Of a stretch of 25,097 nt of DNA, positions 1 through 7,081 are shown piece after piece; position 1 is the first letter of the stretch, and each line of letters begins with the position of its first letter. Below the pieces are notes generated by a model, which searched no databases, had not been told where the DNA came from, and worked only from the letters and a program-made list of their open reading frames with translations. Origin of the DNA: an uncultured Ideonella sp. (GTDB lineage Bacteria > Pseudomonadota > Gammaproteobacteria > Burkholderiales > Burkholderiaceae); assembly GCA_946479475.1 (NCBI GenBank), contig CAMLGG010000051.1, positions 1-25,097 on the forward strand, in the 5' to 3' direction. The position numbers and the translations under genes are program-made.

Positions 1-474
1 GTCGACGTTCTCGAGCACGGCCTTGCCGCTGCCGAGGTGGTCGATCAGGCGGCCCGGGGTGGCGACGAGGATGTCCAGCGGGCTGCGCAGGGCCTTCAGT
101 TGCGCGCCGTAGGGCACGCCGCCGACGACGCTGGTGACGGCCAGCCACTGCACGTGGCGGCCATAGTCCGCCGCGGCCTTGCAGACCTGCATGGCCAGTT
201 CGCGGGTGGGCACCAGCACGAGGATGCGCGGGCCGCGCACGACGCCGCGCTGCGGCTTGTTGGCCGGGTCCTTGCGGGCCTCGAGGATGCGCATGAGCGC
301 CGGCAGCACGAAGGCTGCGGTCTTGCCGCTGCCGGTGCTGGAGCACACGCGCAAGTCCTGGCCGGCGAGCGCCGCGGGGATGGCGCGGGCCTGCACTTCG
401 GTGGGTTGTTCGTAGCCGGCGGTCTTGAGCGCGCGCAGCAGAGCCTCGTCGAGGCCGAGCGATTCGAAAGTCAT
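1..474 (-). CDS. DEAD-box ATP-dependent RNA helicase, N-terminal fragment (partial at window edge)
   Basis: The reverse strand encodes 158 residues of RecA-like domain 1 of a DEAD-box helicase before the window ends. Visible motifs in order are a Q motif region (GYEQPTEVQARAIP, about residues 20-33), Walker A/motif I (SSTGSGKTAAF, about 45-55), motif Ia (VPTRELAMQ) and motif Ib (ATPGRLIDHL, about 138-147). The DEAD box itself and domain 2 lie outside the window. The start at 474 puts ATG directly before the helicase core with almost no N-terminal extension, as in RhlE/DbpA-type bacterial enzymes. These proteins unwind short RNA duplexes in ribosome assembly and mRNA turnover. The gene is divergent from the TonB receptor. 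The exact subfamily cannot be fixed from this fragment. Confidence 0.93.
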   Translation of the reverse strand, partial: MTFESLGLDEALLRALKTAGYEQPTEVQARAIPAALAGQDLRVCSSTGSGKTAAFVLPALMRILEARKDPANKPQRGVVRGPRILVLVPTRELAMQVCKAAADYGRHVQWLAVTSVVGGVPYGAQLKALRSPLDILVATPGRLIDHLGSGKAVLENVD

Positions 475-832
475 CGGTGAAAAGTCCTGGCTGCCGAAGG
501 CCTGGTGCCTCGGCATGCGGTGGGGCTTGGAAAAACATCGCCGCCGACCGCGCCCGTGACAGCCTTGTTGAAAGGCATCGCGGGACTTCGAGGACTTCAC
601 CTGCGCCGGCCGCGGCTGCAAGGCCCGGAACCGGTCGGAAAAGCAGAGAAGGTCAGAGGGGATGAACGAACTTGCGGCGGGCCACTGCCCGAGCGCAATC
701 CGGCATTCTAGCGTAAACCCTAGCGATCGTCCACTGGCCCCGCATCCTGTTCGTTCTGCCAGGCGCAGCTTGCCGCAAGCGAGCCCTCGCGGCCTTGGCC
801 CAAAATCCGCCGCGCTCTCCCGACCCGACACC
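475..832. other. Divergent intergenic region (358 bp) between helicase and TonB receptor
   Basis: No gene is supported here. The segment must carry the 5' leaders and promoters of both divergent genes. I see no convincing -35/-10 pair, Fur box or terminator. An in-frame ATG at 662 would extend the receptor by 57 residues, but that extension places the signal peptide internally, so the stretch is treated as non-coding. Confidence 0.6.
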
Positions 833-3121
833 ATGCCTTCGACTCGCTCCCCTGGCCGGGCGGACCGCACCCGAGCGTCCGCCACCCCGTTCCGCGCCTG
901 CCGGGCCCATGGCCTCGTTGCCGCGGGCTGGTTGCTTGCAAGCGCGACGAGCGGCTGGGCACAGCAGGCGCCGGCTCCTGCGGCCGCGCCCGCCTCGGCG
1001 CCGCCGGCACAGCGGGTCGAGGTGACGGGCACGAGGCAGAGCGACACCGAGGAGCGCCGGCGGTCCACCGCGGCCAGGATCATCGTCGGCCGCGACGAGA
1101 TCGAGCGCTTCGGCGATGCCAGCCTGGGCGAACTTCTCAAGCGCCTGCCCGGCGTCACGATCGGCGGCGCGCCCGGGCGCGGCGGGCAGATCCGCATGCG
1201 GGGACTCGGCAGCGGCTACACGCAGGTCCTGCTCGACGGCGAGCGCGTGCAAGGCGGGCTGTCGCTGGATTCGATAGACCCGGACATGGTCGAGCGCATC
1301 GAGATCCAGCGCGCCCCCACCGCCGAGACCGGTGCCCGGGCCATCGCAGGGACCATCAACATCATCACCCGCGAGGGCTTTCGCAAGAAGCTGAACGACC
1401 TCAAGCCGTCGCTTTCGATCGAGAACGGATCGATCTCTCCCGGAGTCAACTGGACCCGCGACGACAAGCTGGGCGACATGGCCTACAACGTCACGCTCGG
1501 CGCCTGGGGCGGGCGGCGCGAGGACGAGAGCCTGTCGACCACGACGGCCGCCGACTACGGCATCGTCGAGTCCGGCGAAACCTCCAACCGCCGCAAGGGG
1601 CTCAACGCCAGTGCTCGCCTGCAATGGCCGCTGGGCGAAGGCGAGTCGCTGATGCTGATGCCCTTCCTGGTCTTCTCCGAGGGCAGGGGATCGGGCCGCT
1701 CGGTGGCCGATTTCAGCGGCGAGCTTCCCGAAGGGCTGCAGCCCTACGACAGCAGCCGCAGCGACAACGACAGCCGTTTCATGCTGGCCCGGCTCAATGG
1801 GTTGTGGCGTCAGCGGATCGGCGAGGGGCGCATGGAGTGGCGAGGCGGCGCCGCGGCATCGCAATCGCGCAGCGATTCCTTGCGCCGGGAGTTCCAGGGA
1901 GCAGAGGCGCTGGCGCCGCTGCGCGAAACGAGCGACTCGCGCGAGCGCAACGGCCATCTCAATGCGAAGTACAGCCTTTCGCTGGGTCAGGACCACGGCC
2001 TGGTCACCGGCGCGGAGATGGACGTCGCCCGGCGCACCGAGTCGGCCCGAGGCACCTTGCTGGATGCTTCTTCGGGCGGCCCGCTGCTCGACCCGGACAC
2101 GGGGCTGCCCGTCTACGACAGCCGGGATGATCTGGTCGCCTCGACCCGGCGCCTGGCCGTTTACGCGCAGGACGAATGGAACGTGACCCCCCGATGGGCC
2201 GCCCACGCGGGATTGCGCTGGGAGGGCATCACCACCGAAAGCGAAGGTGCCGCGACGAGCGGCGATCGACGCAACGTCTCCAGCGTGTGGACGCCGCTGC
2301 TGCATGCGGTCTGGCGGCCCGAACCGAAGAGCCGGGATCAACTGCGCCTGAGCCTGACCCGCAGCTACCGGTCGCCTTCGCTCCAGAGCCTTCTCGGGCG
2401 CTACAGCGTCTCCTCGCGCTTTCCCGAGGGGCAGAACCTGGCCAGCAGCCCCGACCGCGCGGGCAACCCCGACCTGCGGCCCGAACTGGCCACCGGCATC
2501 GACGTGGCGTTGGAGCGCTATCTCGCCGGCGGCGGGCTGCTCAGCGCCAGCCTGTTCCATCGCCGCATCACGGACCTGATGCGCACGCTGGTGACGCTGC
2601 AGGACGCTCCCGGCTTCGACGAGCAGCGGTGGGTGGCGCGGCCGGAGAACGTCGGCAAGGCCACCACCCAGGGCATCGAGCTGGAAGCACGGGTGCGCCT
2701 CAACGAGCTCTTCGACGAAGCGCCGGCCGTGGACCTTCGTGCCAACCTCAGCCTGTTCCGCTCCTCGGTCGACAGCGTGCCCGGCCCGAACAACCGGCTC
2801 GACCAGCAGCCCCAAGGCACGGCCAACGTCGGCGCCGACTACCGCTGGCCCGGCACGCCGCTCACGGTCGGCGGCAACTTCAACATCACGCCGGGCTACA
2901 CCACTCGGCTTTCCGAAACCCAGTGGATCGTGCAGTCGCCCAAGCGCGTGCTGGATGCCTACGTGCTTTGGAGCATCAACCCGGGCATGCGCCTGCGCAT
3001 GACCGCCAGCAACCTGCTGCACCAGGGCAACGAGACGGCGAGCGTGGTGGACGACGAGACGGGCACGACGCAGAGCCCCAGTTTCGTCAACTGGCGGCTG
3101 CAGCTGGAGCTGAAACTCTGA
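833..3121 (+). CDS. TonB-dependent outer-membrane receptor
   Basis: The 762-residue product is a TonB-dependent receptor that would import an unidentified ligand through the outer membrane using ExbB/ExbD/TonB energy; none of those genes is nearby. Residues 1-43 form a long signal peptide with a basic n-region, a hydrophobic core (GLVAAGWLLA) and a likely cleavage site after GWA43. A plug domain follows at about 60-180, including RVEVTGTR, LLKRLPGVTIGG, RMRGLGSGYTQVLLDGER and the run IERIEIQRAP-type segment ending in GTINIITR. The remaining 560 residues are barrel-like, with conserved receptor phrases such as RSPSLQSLLGRY and NPDLRPELATG. The chain ends in RLQLELKL rather than the usual terminal aromatic. 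ATG 833 is chosen because it is the start that leaves the signal peptide N-terminal; no good ribosome binding site precedes it. The 3' end overlaps the opposite S4-domain gene by 35 bp. Confidence 0.93.
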   Translation: MPSTRSPGRADRTRASATPFRACRAHGLVAAGWLLASATSGWAQQAPAPAAAPASAPPAQRVEVTGTRQSDTEERRRSTAARIIVGRDEIERFGDASLGELLKRLPGVTIGGAPGRGGQIRMRGLGSGYTQVLLDGERVQGGLSLDSIDPDMVERIEIQRAPTAETGARAIAGTINIITREGFRKKLNDLKPSLSIENGSISPGVNWTRDDKLGDMAYNVTLGAWGGRREDESLSTTTAADYGIVESGETSNRRKGLNASARLQWPLGEGESLMLMPFLVFSEGRGSGRSVADFSGELPEGLQPYDSSRSDNDSRFMLARLNGLWRQRIGEGRMEWRGGAAASQSRSDSLRREFQGAEALAPLRETSDSRERNGHLNAKYSLSLGQDHGLVTGAEMDVARRTESARGTLLDASSGGPLLDPDTGLPVYDSRDDLVASTRRLAVYAQDEWNVTPRWAAHAGLRWEGITTESEGAATSGDRRNVSSVWTPLLHAVWRPEPKSRDQLRLSLTRSYRSPSLQSLLGRYSVSSRFPEGQNLASSPDRAGNPDLRPELATGIDVALERYLAGGGLLSASLFHRRITDLMRTLVTLQDAPGFDEQRWVARPENVGKATTQGIELEARVRLNELFDEAPAVDLRANLSLFRSSVDSVPGPNNRLDQQPQGTANVGADYRWPGTPLTVGGNFNITPGYTTRLSETQWIVQSPKRVLDAYVLWSINPGMRLRMTASNLLHQGNETASVVDDETGTTQSPSFVNWRLQLELKL

Positions 3122-3320
3122 CCGTCATGTCGCCGAGGCGGACCTGGCGTCCGCCGCGGATCTTCGCCGTCTTGCGCAGTTCGACCTCCCCGTCCACGGT
3201 GACCTGACCGTCGACGATCAGCTGCCGCGCGCTGCCGCCGCTGGGCGCGAGGCCGGTGGCCTTGAGCAAGGCATCGAGGGCGATGAAGTCGCCGCGCAGT
3301 TCGAAATCGATCGTGGGCAT
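3087..3320 (-). CDS. Small S4-domain RNA-binding protein (YbcJ-like)
   Basis: A 77-residue protein that is essentially one S4 RNA-binding domain. It begins MPTIDFELRGDFIALDALLK and contains the S4 core SGGSARQLIVDGQVTVDGE, followed by the basic turn RKTAKIRGG. Size and layout match the stand-alone YbcJ-type S4 proteins, which bind structured RNA, probably rRNA, in the cytoplasm; the precise role is not established. ATG 3320 is preferred over upstream GTG codons because the S4 family starts here. The last 35 bp overlap the end of the TonB receptor gene on the other strand. Confidence 0.85.
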   Translation of the reverse strand: MPTIDFELRGDFIALDALLKATGLAPSGGSARQLIVDGQVTVDGEVELRKTAKIRGGRQVRLGDMTVRVSAPAAAAS

Positions 3321-3354
3321 GGTGCGCGATTGTCGCCTCGTGGTCTCGCGGGGG

Positions 3355-3384
3355 TTGACAGCCTGTCGAGGCTTGTCGCACAGT
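3355..3384 (+). promoter_or_regulatory. Candidate sigma-70 promoter upstream of the tiny ORFs and rsgA
   Basis: TTGACA at 3355-3360 matches the -35 consensus in all six positions. Eighteen bases later CACAGT (3379-3384) is a poor -10 with three matches. A start near 3391 would give a leader of about 40 nt to the AAGGAGG element. The weak -10 keeps confidence low. Confidence 0.3.
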
Positions 3385-3442
3385 GCGCGCCTCGCATCGC
3401 GGTTCTCGCGGTGCACCCCCCACCAACCGCAAGGAGGCAGCC

Positions 3443-3499
3443 ATGGATGAAGTCGTCACCACCCGCCTTGCGGTTCGCCGGCATCGCGCCTGCCGCTGA
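3443..3499 (+). CDS. Possible 18-residue small ORF behind a strong ribosome binding site
   Basis: ATG 3443 lies 5 nt after a near-perfect Shine-Dalgarno (AAGGAGG, 3431-3437), the strongest I noticed in the window. The frame gives MDEVVTTRLAVRRHRACR and stops at TGA 3497-3499. A second ATG at 3447, in another frame and 9 nt from the same Shine-Dalgarno, opens a 29-residue frame (MKSSPPALRF...) ending at 3536. Neither product is recognised. It could be a leader peptide for rsgA, a remnant gene, or chance. Only the ribosome binding site and the TTGACA upstream support it. Confidence 0.2.
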   Translation: MDEVVTTRLAVRRHRACR

Positions 3500-3661
3500 T
3501 CCCTCCCCGCTGAGCTTCAGCACCCCGGCTGCCTGACGCCGGTCGATCCGCTCCCCACACCTCGTCATGCCCTGGCCTCGCCAGGGCGGCCGCGTGCGCA
3601 CGCCTTTCCCGGCCCGCGCCGCTGGCCCGTGTTTGCTCCCCGCTGCGGATCACCCGTCATC

Positions 3662-4738
3662 ATGTTCGACACGATCGATTTCCAAGCCCTGCGTCGCATC
3701 GGCCTCAGCCAGGCCCTCGTCGCGCAGATGTTCAACCTCCGGACCGAGCCCGCCGATCGCCTGATGCGGGTCACCGAAGTGCAGCGCGATCGCCTGCGCC
3801 TGCACGATGGCGAATCCGAGCACGTCGCACAGGTCTGGCCGACGCTCAGGATCGCCTTGCAGATGCAGGGCGAGTCGCTCGTGGTCGGCGACTGGGTCTC
3901 GGCACGCCGGGACGAGCCGCCCGGCGACGTGTGCTGGGCGGCCGCCCGCGTGCCGCCGGTGAACCACCTGGTGCGCCGCGACAGCAGCGGCAACCGGCAG
4001 GTCCTGGTCAGCAACGTCGACACGGCGCTGCTGGTCATGGGCTGCGGCCAGGATTTCAACCTGCGCCGCCTCGACCGCTACCTGGCCCTGGTTCGCCTGG
4101 CTGGCGTGGCGCCGGTCGTCGTGCTGAGCAAGGCCGACTTGCTCGCCGACCGTGGGGCAGGCCGCGTCGATGCCGTGCGCCGACACCTGAGCGGTCAGGT
4201 CGACGTCGTCGCCTTGAACGGTCAGGAGGAGGCCAGCGTGGAAGCCCTCTCGCCGTACCTCGGCGAAGGGCAGACGCTGGTGCTCCTCGGCTCCAGCGGC
4301 GCCGGCAAGAGCACGCTGACCAACACGCTGACCGGCTCCGCCGCGCAGGTCACGGGCGGGGTGCGGCGAGGCGACGAGCACGGCCGCCACACCACGACGA
4401 CCCGGTCCATGCACCGCTGCCCCTCGGGCGCCTGCATCATCGACACGCCGGGCCTGCGCGGCCTGCAGGTCGATGCCGACGAGGCGCAGATCGATGCGGT
4501 CTTCGACGACATCTCGCGGCTGGCGCCGCTGTGCCGCTTCCGCGATTGCCAGCACGAGGACGAGCCGGGATGCGCCGTGCGCCCGCGCGTGCCGGCGGGC
4601 CGCCTGCTCAGCTATCACAAGCTGCAGCGCGAGGCGCAGCGTCACGAGATGACGTATCTCGACCGCCAACGCCAGGCCGCCGAATGGAAGGCTCGCGGGC
4701 GCTTCGCGAAGGCCGTCAGCCGGGCCAAGCGCGGCTAG
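3662..4738 (+). CDS. rsgA: Ribosome small-subunit-dependent GTPase RsgA
   Basis: A 358-residue circularly permuted GTPase that assists late 30S subunit maturation. An N-terminal OB-fold occupies roughly residues 35-110. The GTPase motifs appear in permuted order: G4 SKAD at 156-159, G1 GSSGAGKST at 210-218, a G2-like threonine run after GRH at 243-247, and G3 DTPG at 261-264. A C-terminal zinc motif follows with C291, C296, H298 and C304, typical of RsgA/YjeQ. ATG 3662 gives the family's usual length; an upstream in-frame start at 3629 would add 11 unrelated residues. The gene is flanked by opposite-strand genes, so it is probably monocistronic apart from any leader ORF. It converges on the peroxiredoxin gene, 19 bp away. 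Confidence 0.95.
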   Translation: MFDTIDFQALRRIGLSQALVAQMFNLRTEPADRLMRVTEVQRDRLRLHDGESEHVAQVWPTLRIALQMQGESLVVGDWVSARRDEPPGDVCWAAARVPPVNHLVRRDSSGNRQVLVSNVDTALLVMGCGQDFNLRRLDRYLALVRLAGVAPVVVLSKADLLADRGAGRVDAVRRHLSGQVDVVALNGQEEASVEALSPYLGEGQTLVLLGSSGAGKSTLTNTLTGSAAQVTGGVRRGDEHGRHTTTTRSMHRCPSGACIIDTPGLRGLQVDADEAQIDAVFDDISRLAPLCRFRDCQHEDEPGCAVRPRVPAGRLLSYHKLQREAQRHEMTYLDRQRQAAEWKARGRFAKAVSRAKRG

Positions 4739-4745
4739 GAGCGGC

Positions 4746-4787
4746 CAGGAGTGGAGGTCAGGGCCTGGCCCCGGCCTTCCACTCCTG
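4746..4787. terminator. 10-bp perfect inverted repeat at the rsgA/peroxiredoxin convergence
   Basis: CAGGAGTGGA (4746-4755) is the exact reverse complement of TCCACTCCTG (4778-4787), with a 22-nt GC-rich spacer. The right arm lies inside the last codons of the peroxiredoxin gene and the left arm just after the rsgA stop. The position suits a bidirectional transcript end or mRNA-stabilising hairpin, but neither side has a T-run, so intrinsic termination is uncertain. Confidence 0.4.
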
Positions 4788-5306
4788 CACCGCCTTCATG
4801 GCGGCACCGACGTGGCCGTCCGGATCCATGCTGGTGTAGGTCAGCAGGACCTTGCCCTGCGGGCTGATGACGTAGGAGATGCGGTTGGCCATGTCAGGCT
4901 TGATGGCCAGGCCGGCGTCGTACTGCCTGATGACCTTGGCACCCGGGTCGGCGGCCACGGCGAACTGGTTGCGGCAGGCCTCGACCGAGAACTTCTTCAA
5001 GGTCTCGATGTCGTCGTTGGACATGCCGATCACCGTCGCGCCGAGGGCCGCGAACTTCGGCGTGGCCTCGGCGAACTGGTGGGCCTCGACCGTGCAGCCG
5101 CTGGTGAAGGCCTTGGGGTAGAAGTACAGGACCACCGGGCCCTTCTTCAGCGCATCGGCCAGGGCGAACCGGAAGCCCTGGCCGCCGAGGGCGGCGTCGG
5201 CGCTGAAATCGGGCGCGGCCGCGCCGACGGCGAGGGCTGCGTGGGCAGCGGGCAGCGCGAGCGCGAGGGCGAGCGCGGCGGCGAGGGCAGGGAAATGGGT
5301 CTTCAT
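4758..5306 (-). CDS. Exported peroxiredoxin (AhpC/TSA, BCP/PrxQ-like)
   Basis: A 182-residue thiol peroxidase predicted to act in the periplasm. Residues 1-23 form a clear signal peptide (MKTHFPALAAALALALALPA, then AHA). The thioredoxin-like fold carries the peroxidatic motif P64-x3-T68-x2-C71 in YPKAFTSGCTVEAHQF. Typical PrxQ/BCP enzymes have a second cysteine five residues later; here that position is His76. The only other cysteine is C111 in SVEACRNQ, which could be the resolving residue, or the enzyme could use an external thiol. It would reduce hydrogen peroxide or organic hydroperoxides. It lies 31 bp behind the NTF2-like gene on the same strand and is probably the last gene of that operon. 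Confidence 0.9.
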   Translation of the reverse strand: MKTHFPALAAALALALALPAAHAALAVGAAAPDFSADAALGGQGFRFALADALKKGPVVLYFYPKAFTSGCTVEAHQFAEATPKFAALGATVIGMSNDDIETLKKFSVEACRNQFAVAADPGAKVIRQYDAGLAIKPDMANRISYVISPQGKVLLTYTSMDPDGHVGAAMKAVQEWKAGARP

Positions 5307-5337
5307 CGGGATTCCTTGTGGGCGGAGGGCTGCGCGG

Positions 5338-5802
5338 TCAGGGCTTCTTGCACTCGCAGGCGTCGCTGCCCATGTCGAGCACGATGCGCCAGACGCCGGG
5401 GGACTCCTGGCGCCAGACGGAGTTGAAGCGGCCGACGAGCTGGCCGGAGGGGTCGCGCACCGGCCCGCTGCTCATCGCGAGCTGGCCGGTGGTCATGACC
5501 AGGACCTGGTCGGGCTCCCAGGAGAACGGGGCCTGGGAGCCTTCGAAGAACTTCTTCCACGCGGCGACCACCGCCTCCGGCCCGCGCAGCGGCGCCTTGC
5601 CGCCCTGGAAGACGGTGTCGGCGGACAGGAACTTCGCGAAAGCGCCGATGTCGCGGTCGGCCATGCTCTTGGCGAAGGCGCGCTCGGTGTCCCACACGGC
5701 CTGGCGAAGCGGGTCGCCCGCCGCACCTGCATCGGCCTGGGCGGCAACCGTCAGCGGTACGAGGGCGAGGCCCAGGAGGGCGGCAAGTCGGCGCGGCGTC
5801 AT
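5338..5802 (-). CDS. Exported NTF2-like protein (DUF4440/SnoaL-like)
   Basis: A 154-residue protein with a signal peptide (MTPRRLAALLGLALVPLTVAA, cleavage probably near AQA) followed by one NTF2-like alpha+beta cone domain. The helix-rich start DTERAFAKSMADRDIGAF and the later strands GRFNSVWRQ and VWRIVLDMG are typical of DUF4440. These proteins bind small ligands or act as steroid-isomerase-like folds, and their function is usually unknown. The C-terminus holds two cysteines (DACECKKP). ATG 5802 is preferred because upstream codons in this frame do not form a signal peptide. The gap to the peroxiredoxin is 31 bp and to the upstream exported protein 56 bp, which supports co-transcription. 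Confidence 0.82.
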   Translation of the reverse strand: MTPRRLAALLGLALVPLTVAAQADAGAAGDPLRQAVWDTERAFAKSMADRDIGAFAKFLSADTVFQGGKAPLRGPEAVVAAWKKFFEGSQAPFSWEPDQVLVMTTGQLAMSSGPVRDPSGQLVGRFNSVWRQESPGVWRIVLDMGSDACECKKP

Positions 5803-5858
5803 GGGGCACCCGGATGTGGTGGAGAGCCCGCCGTTGTACCAGCAAGCCGAAGGCCGCG

Positions 5859-7052
5859 TCAGGGTCCCGGCCCGAGCTGCTCGAGCTGCTGCTCCGCCTC
5901 CTGCACATCCTTGCCGTACTCGGCCAGGTAGCGGTTGCGCTCCTCGCTGGTCCACTCGGCATCGGAGAAGGCACTCAAGGGATAGCTGCGCGTCCGCCAG
6001 ACGGCGCCGGACCGGCGGGGCATCAGCGCACGGTCCGGGAAGGCGTCGGGCTTGAGCAGGAAGGCGTCGACGTCGCGCAGCGTCAGCGGGAACTCCGGCT
6101 GGCCATCGCGCAGGAGCTTGCCGAAGACCTGCAGGCGGATCTGCTGCGGGCCGGTCTGCAGCTCCTCGTTGAACGTGACCAGGGCGAAGGGCCGGCCGTT
6201 CGCATCATCGATGCGGCCGCTGGCCACGTAGCGGCCCGCCTTGAACACCTGCACCGGCAGGTACAGGGCGAGGGAGCCGTCCTCGAGCGTCTCGCGGATG
6301 GCGCCTGCCCAGTTCGCCGGCGCTTCGGGCGAGTAGATGATGTCGAAGTAGGCGTAGCCGGCGTGGTCGCCCGACTGCAGCGCCAGCTCGACGCGGATCA
6401 CGCCGTCGATCTCGGCCAGGCCCTGCGTGGCCGGCTGCAGGCGCAGGCTCAGCACGTTGTCGCCGGCTTTCGCGTCGCCGTTGCGGCCGTCGTCGGTGAA
6501 GCTCACCGCCATCGGGCTCACGCGCGATGCGCGCAGGCCGGTGGCGCCCTCGTGCGCGATGGCACGCGGCACCTCCAGGGGCAGCGTGCGGCCCTCGGCA
6601 TCCACCGCCGACACGGTGAACAGCACGCTCTCGTCGCCCTGGACGAAGACACGCTCCTGCGTGGTCCGCAAGGTCAGGCCCTCGATGACGGTGCCGCCCG
6701 GTTCTCGCAGGGGCCGCTCCTCGACGATCGGGTCGTTGGGGCGGACCTGGTCGGGATGCTCGGCGATGGGGCGCGACTCGTGCGGGTAACGCGTGGCCTG
6801 GCGGTAGCTGTCCAGGGTTCGCCTGGCACGCTTCAGGCGCTCGCGCCAGAGCTCGCGTTCGGCTTCGCTCGCTGGAGCCGCCACCCGCAGAGGGCGGGCC
6901 GCGGACGCGCTGGCCGCGACAGGCGCGACCGCCACCTGCGCCTGCGGCTCGGCCGGGAGCGCGGCGGCAGGCTCGTCCGCGGGCCAAAGCGCGAAGGCCA
7001 GCAGGGCGGCTGCCCCTGCAGCCGCGCCAGCCGCCATCCACCTTCCGTTCAC
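5859..7052 (-). CDS. Exported beta-rich protein, choice-of-anchor X-like
   Basis: A 397-residue protein of unknown function. It begins with a hydrophobic signal or anchor (residues 5-23), then a Pro/Ala linker to about 58 and a charged helix (ASEAERELWRERLKRARRTL). A characteristic segment around 86-112 (TRYPHESRPIAEHPDQ) follows. Residues 120-330 look like two Ig-like beta-sandwich units. The first ends in a possible Ca-binding loop DDGRNGDAKAGDN (187-199), a pattern I associate with choice-of-anchor X proteins; that assignment is from memory and moderate. The C-terminal 30 residues are a charged helix (ERNRYLAEYGKDVQEAEQQL). It begins 29 bp after the end of the upstream secreted protein, so the two are probably co-expressed and may work together at the cell surface. 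Confidence 0.72.
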   Translation of the reverse strand: MNGRWMAAGAAAGAAALLAFALWPADEPAAALPAEPQAQVAVAPVAASASAARPLRVAAPASEAERELWRERLKRARRTLDSYRQATRYPHESRPIAEHPDQVRPNDPIVEERPLREPGGTVIEGLTLRTTQERVFVQGDESVLFTVSAVDAEGRTLPLEVPRAIAHEGATGLRASRVSPMAVSFTDDGRNGDAKAGDNVLSLRLQPATQGLAEIDGVIRVELALQSGDHAGYAYFDIIYSPEAPANWAGAIRETLEDGSLALYLPVQVFKAGRYVASGRIDDANGRPFALVTFNEELQTGPQQIRLQVFGKLLRDGQPEFPLTLRDVDAFLLKPDAFPDRALMPRRSGAVWRTRSYPLSAFSDAEWTSEERNRYLAEYGKDVQEAEQQLEQLGPGP

Positions 7053-7081
7053 TTCAGCGCCCTACGATGCTGCGCGTCGGC

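Larger units (their letters stand above)
3321..3661. other. Intergenic region (341 bp) upstream of rsgA with promoter-like and small-ORF signals
   Basis: No recognised gene. It holds a perfect TTGACA box at 3355-3360, an AAGGAGG Shine-Dalgarno at 3431-3437 in front of two overlapping tiny ORFs, and a 7-bp perfect hairpin (CCCTGGC / GCCAGGG, 3-nt loop) at 3570-3586. The hairpin has no T-run, so it is not a typical intrinsic terminator. These could make up the leader of the rsgA transcript. Confidence 0.6.

Noticed and set aside
653..3022. Long antisense frame (about 790 codons) opposite the TonB receptor
   Set aside because: Low-complexity composition without any recognisable domain; it mirrors the receptor's codon bias.
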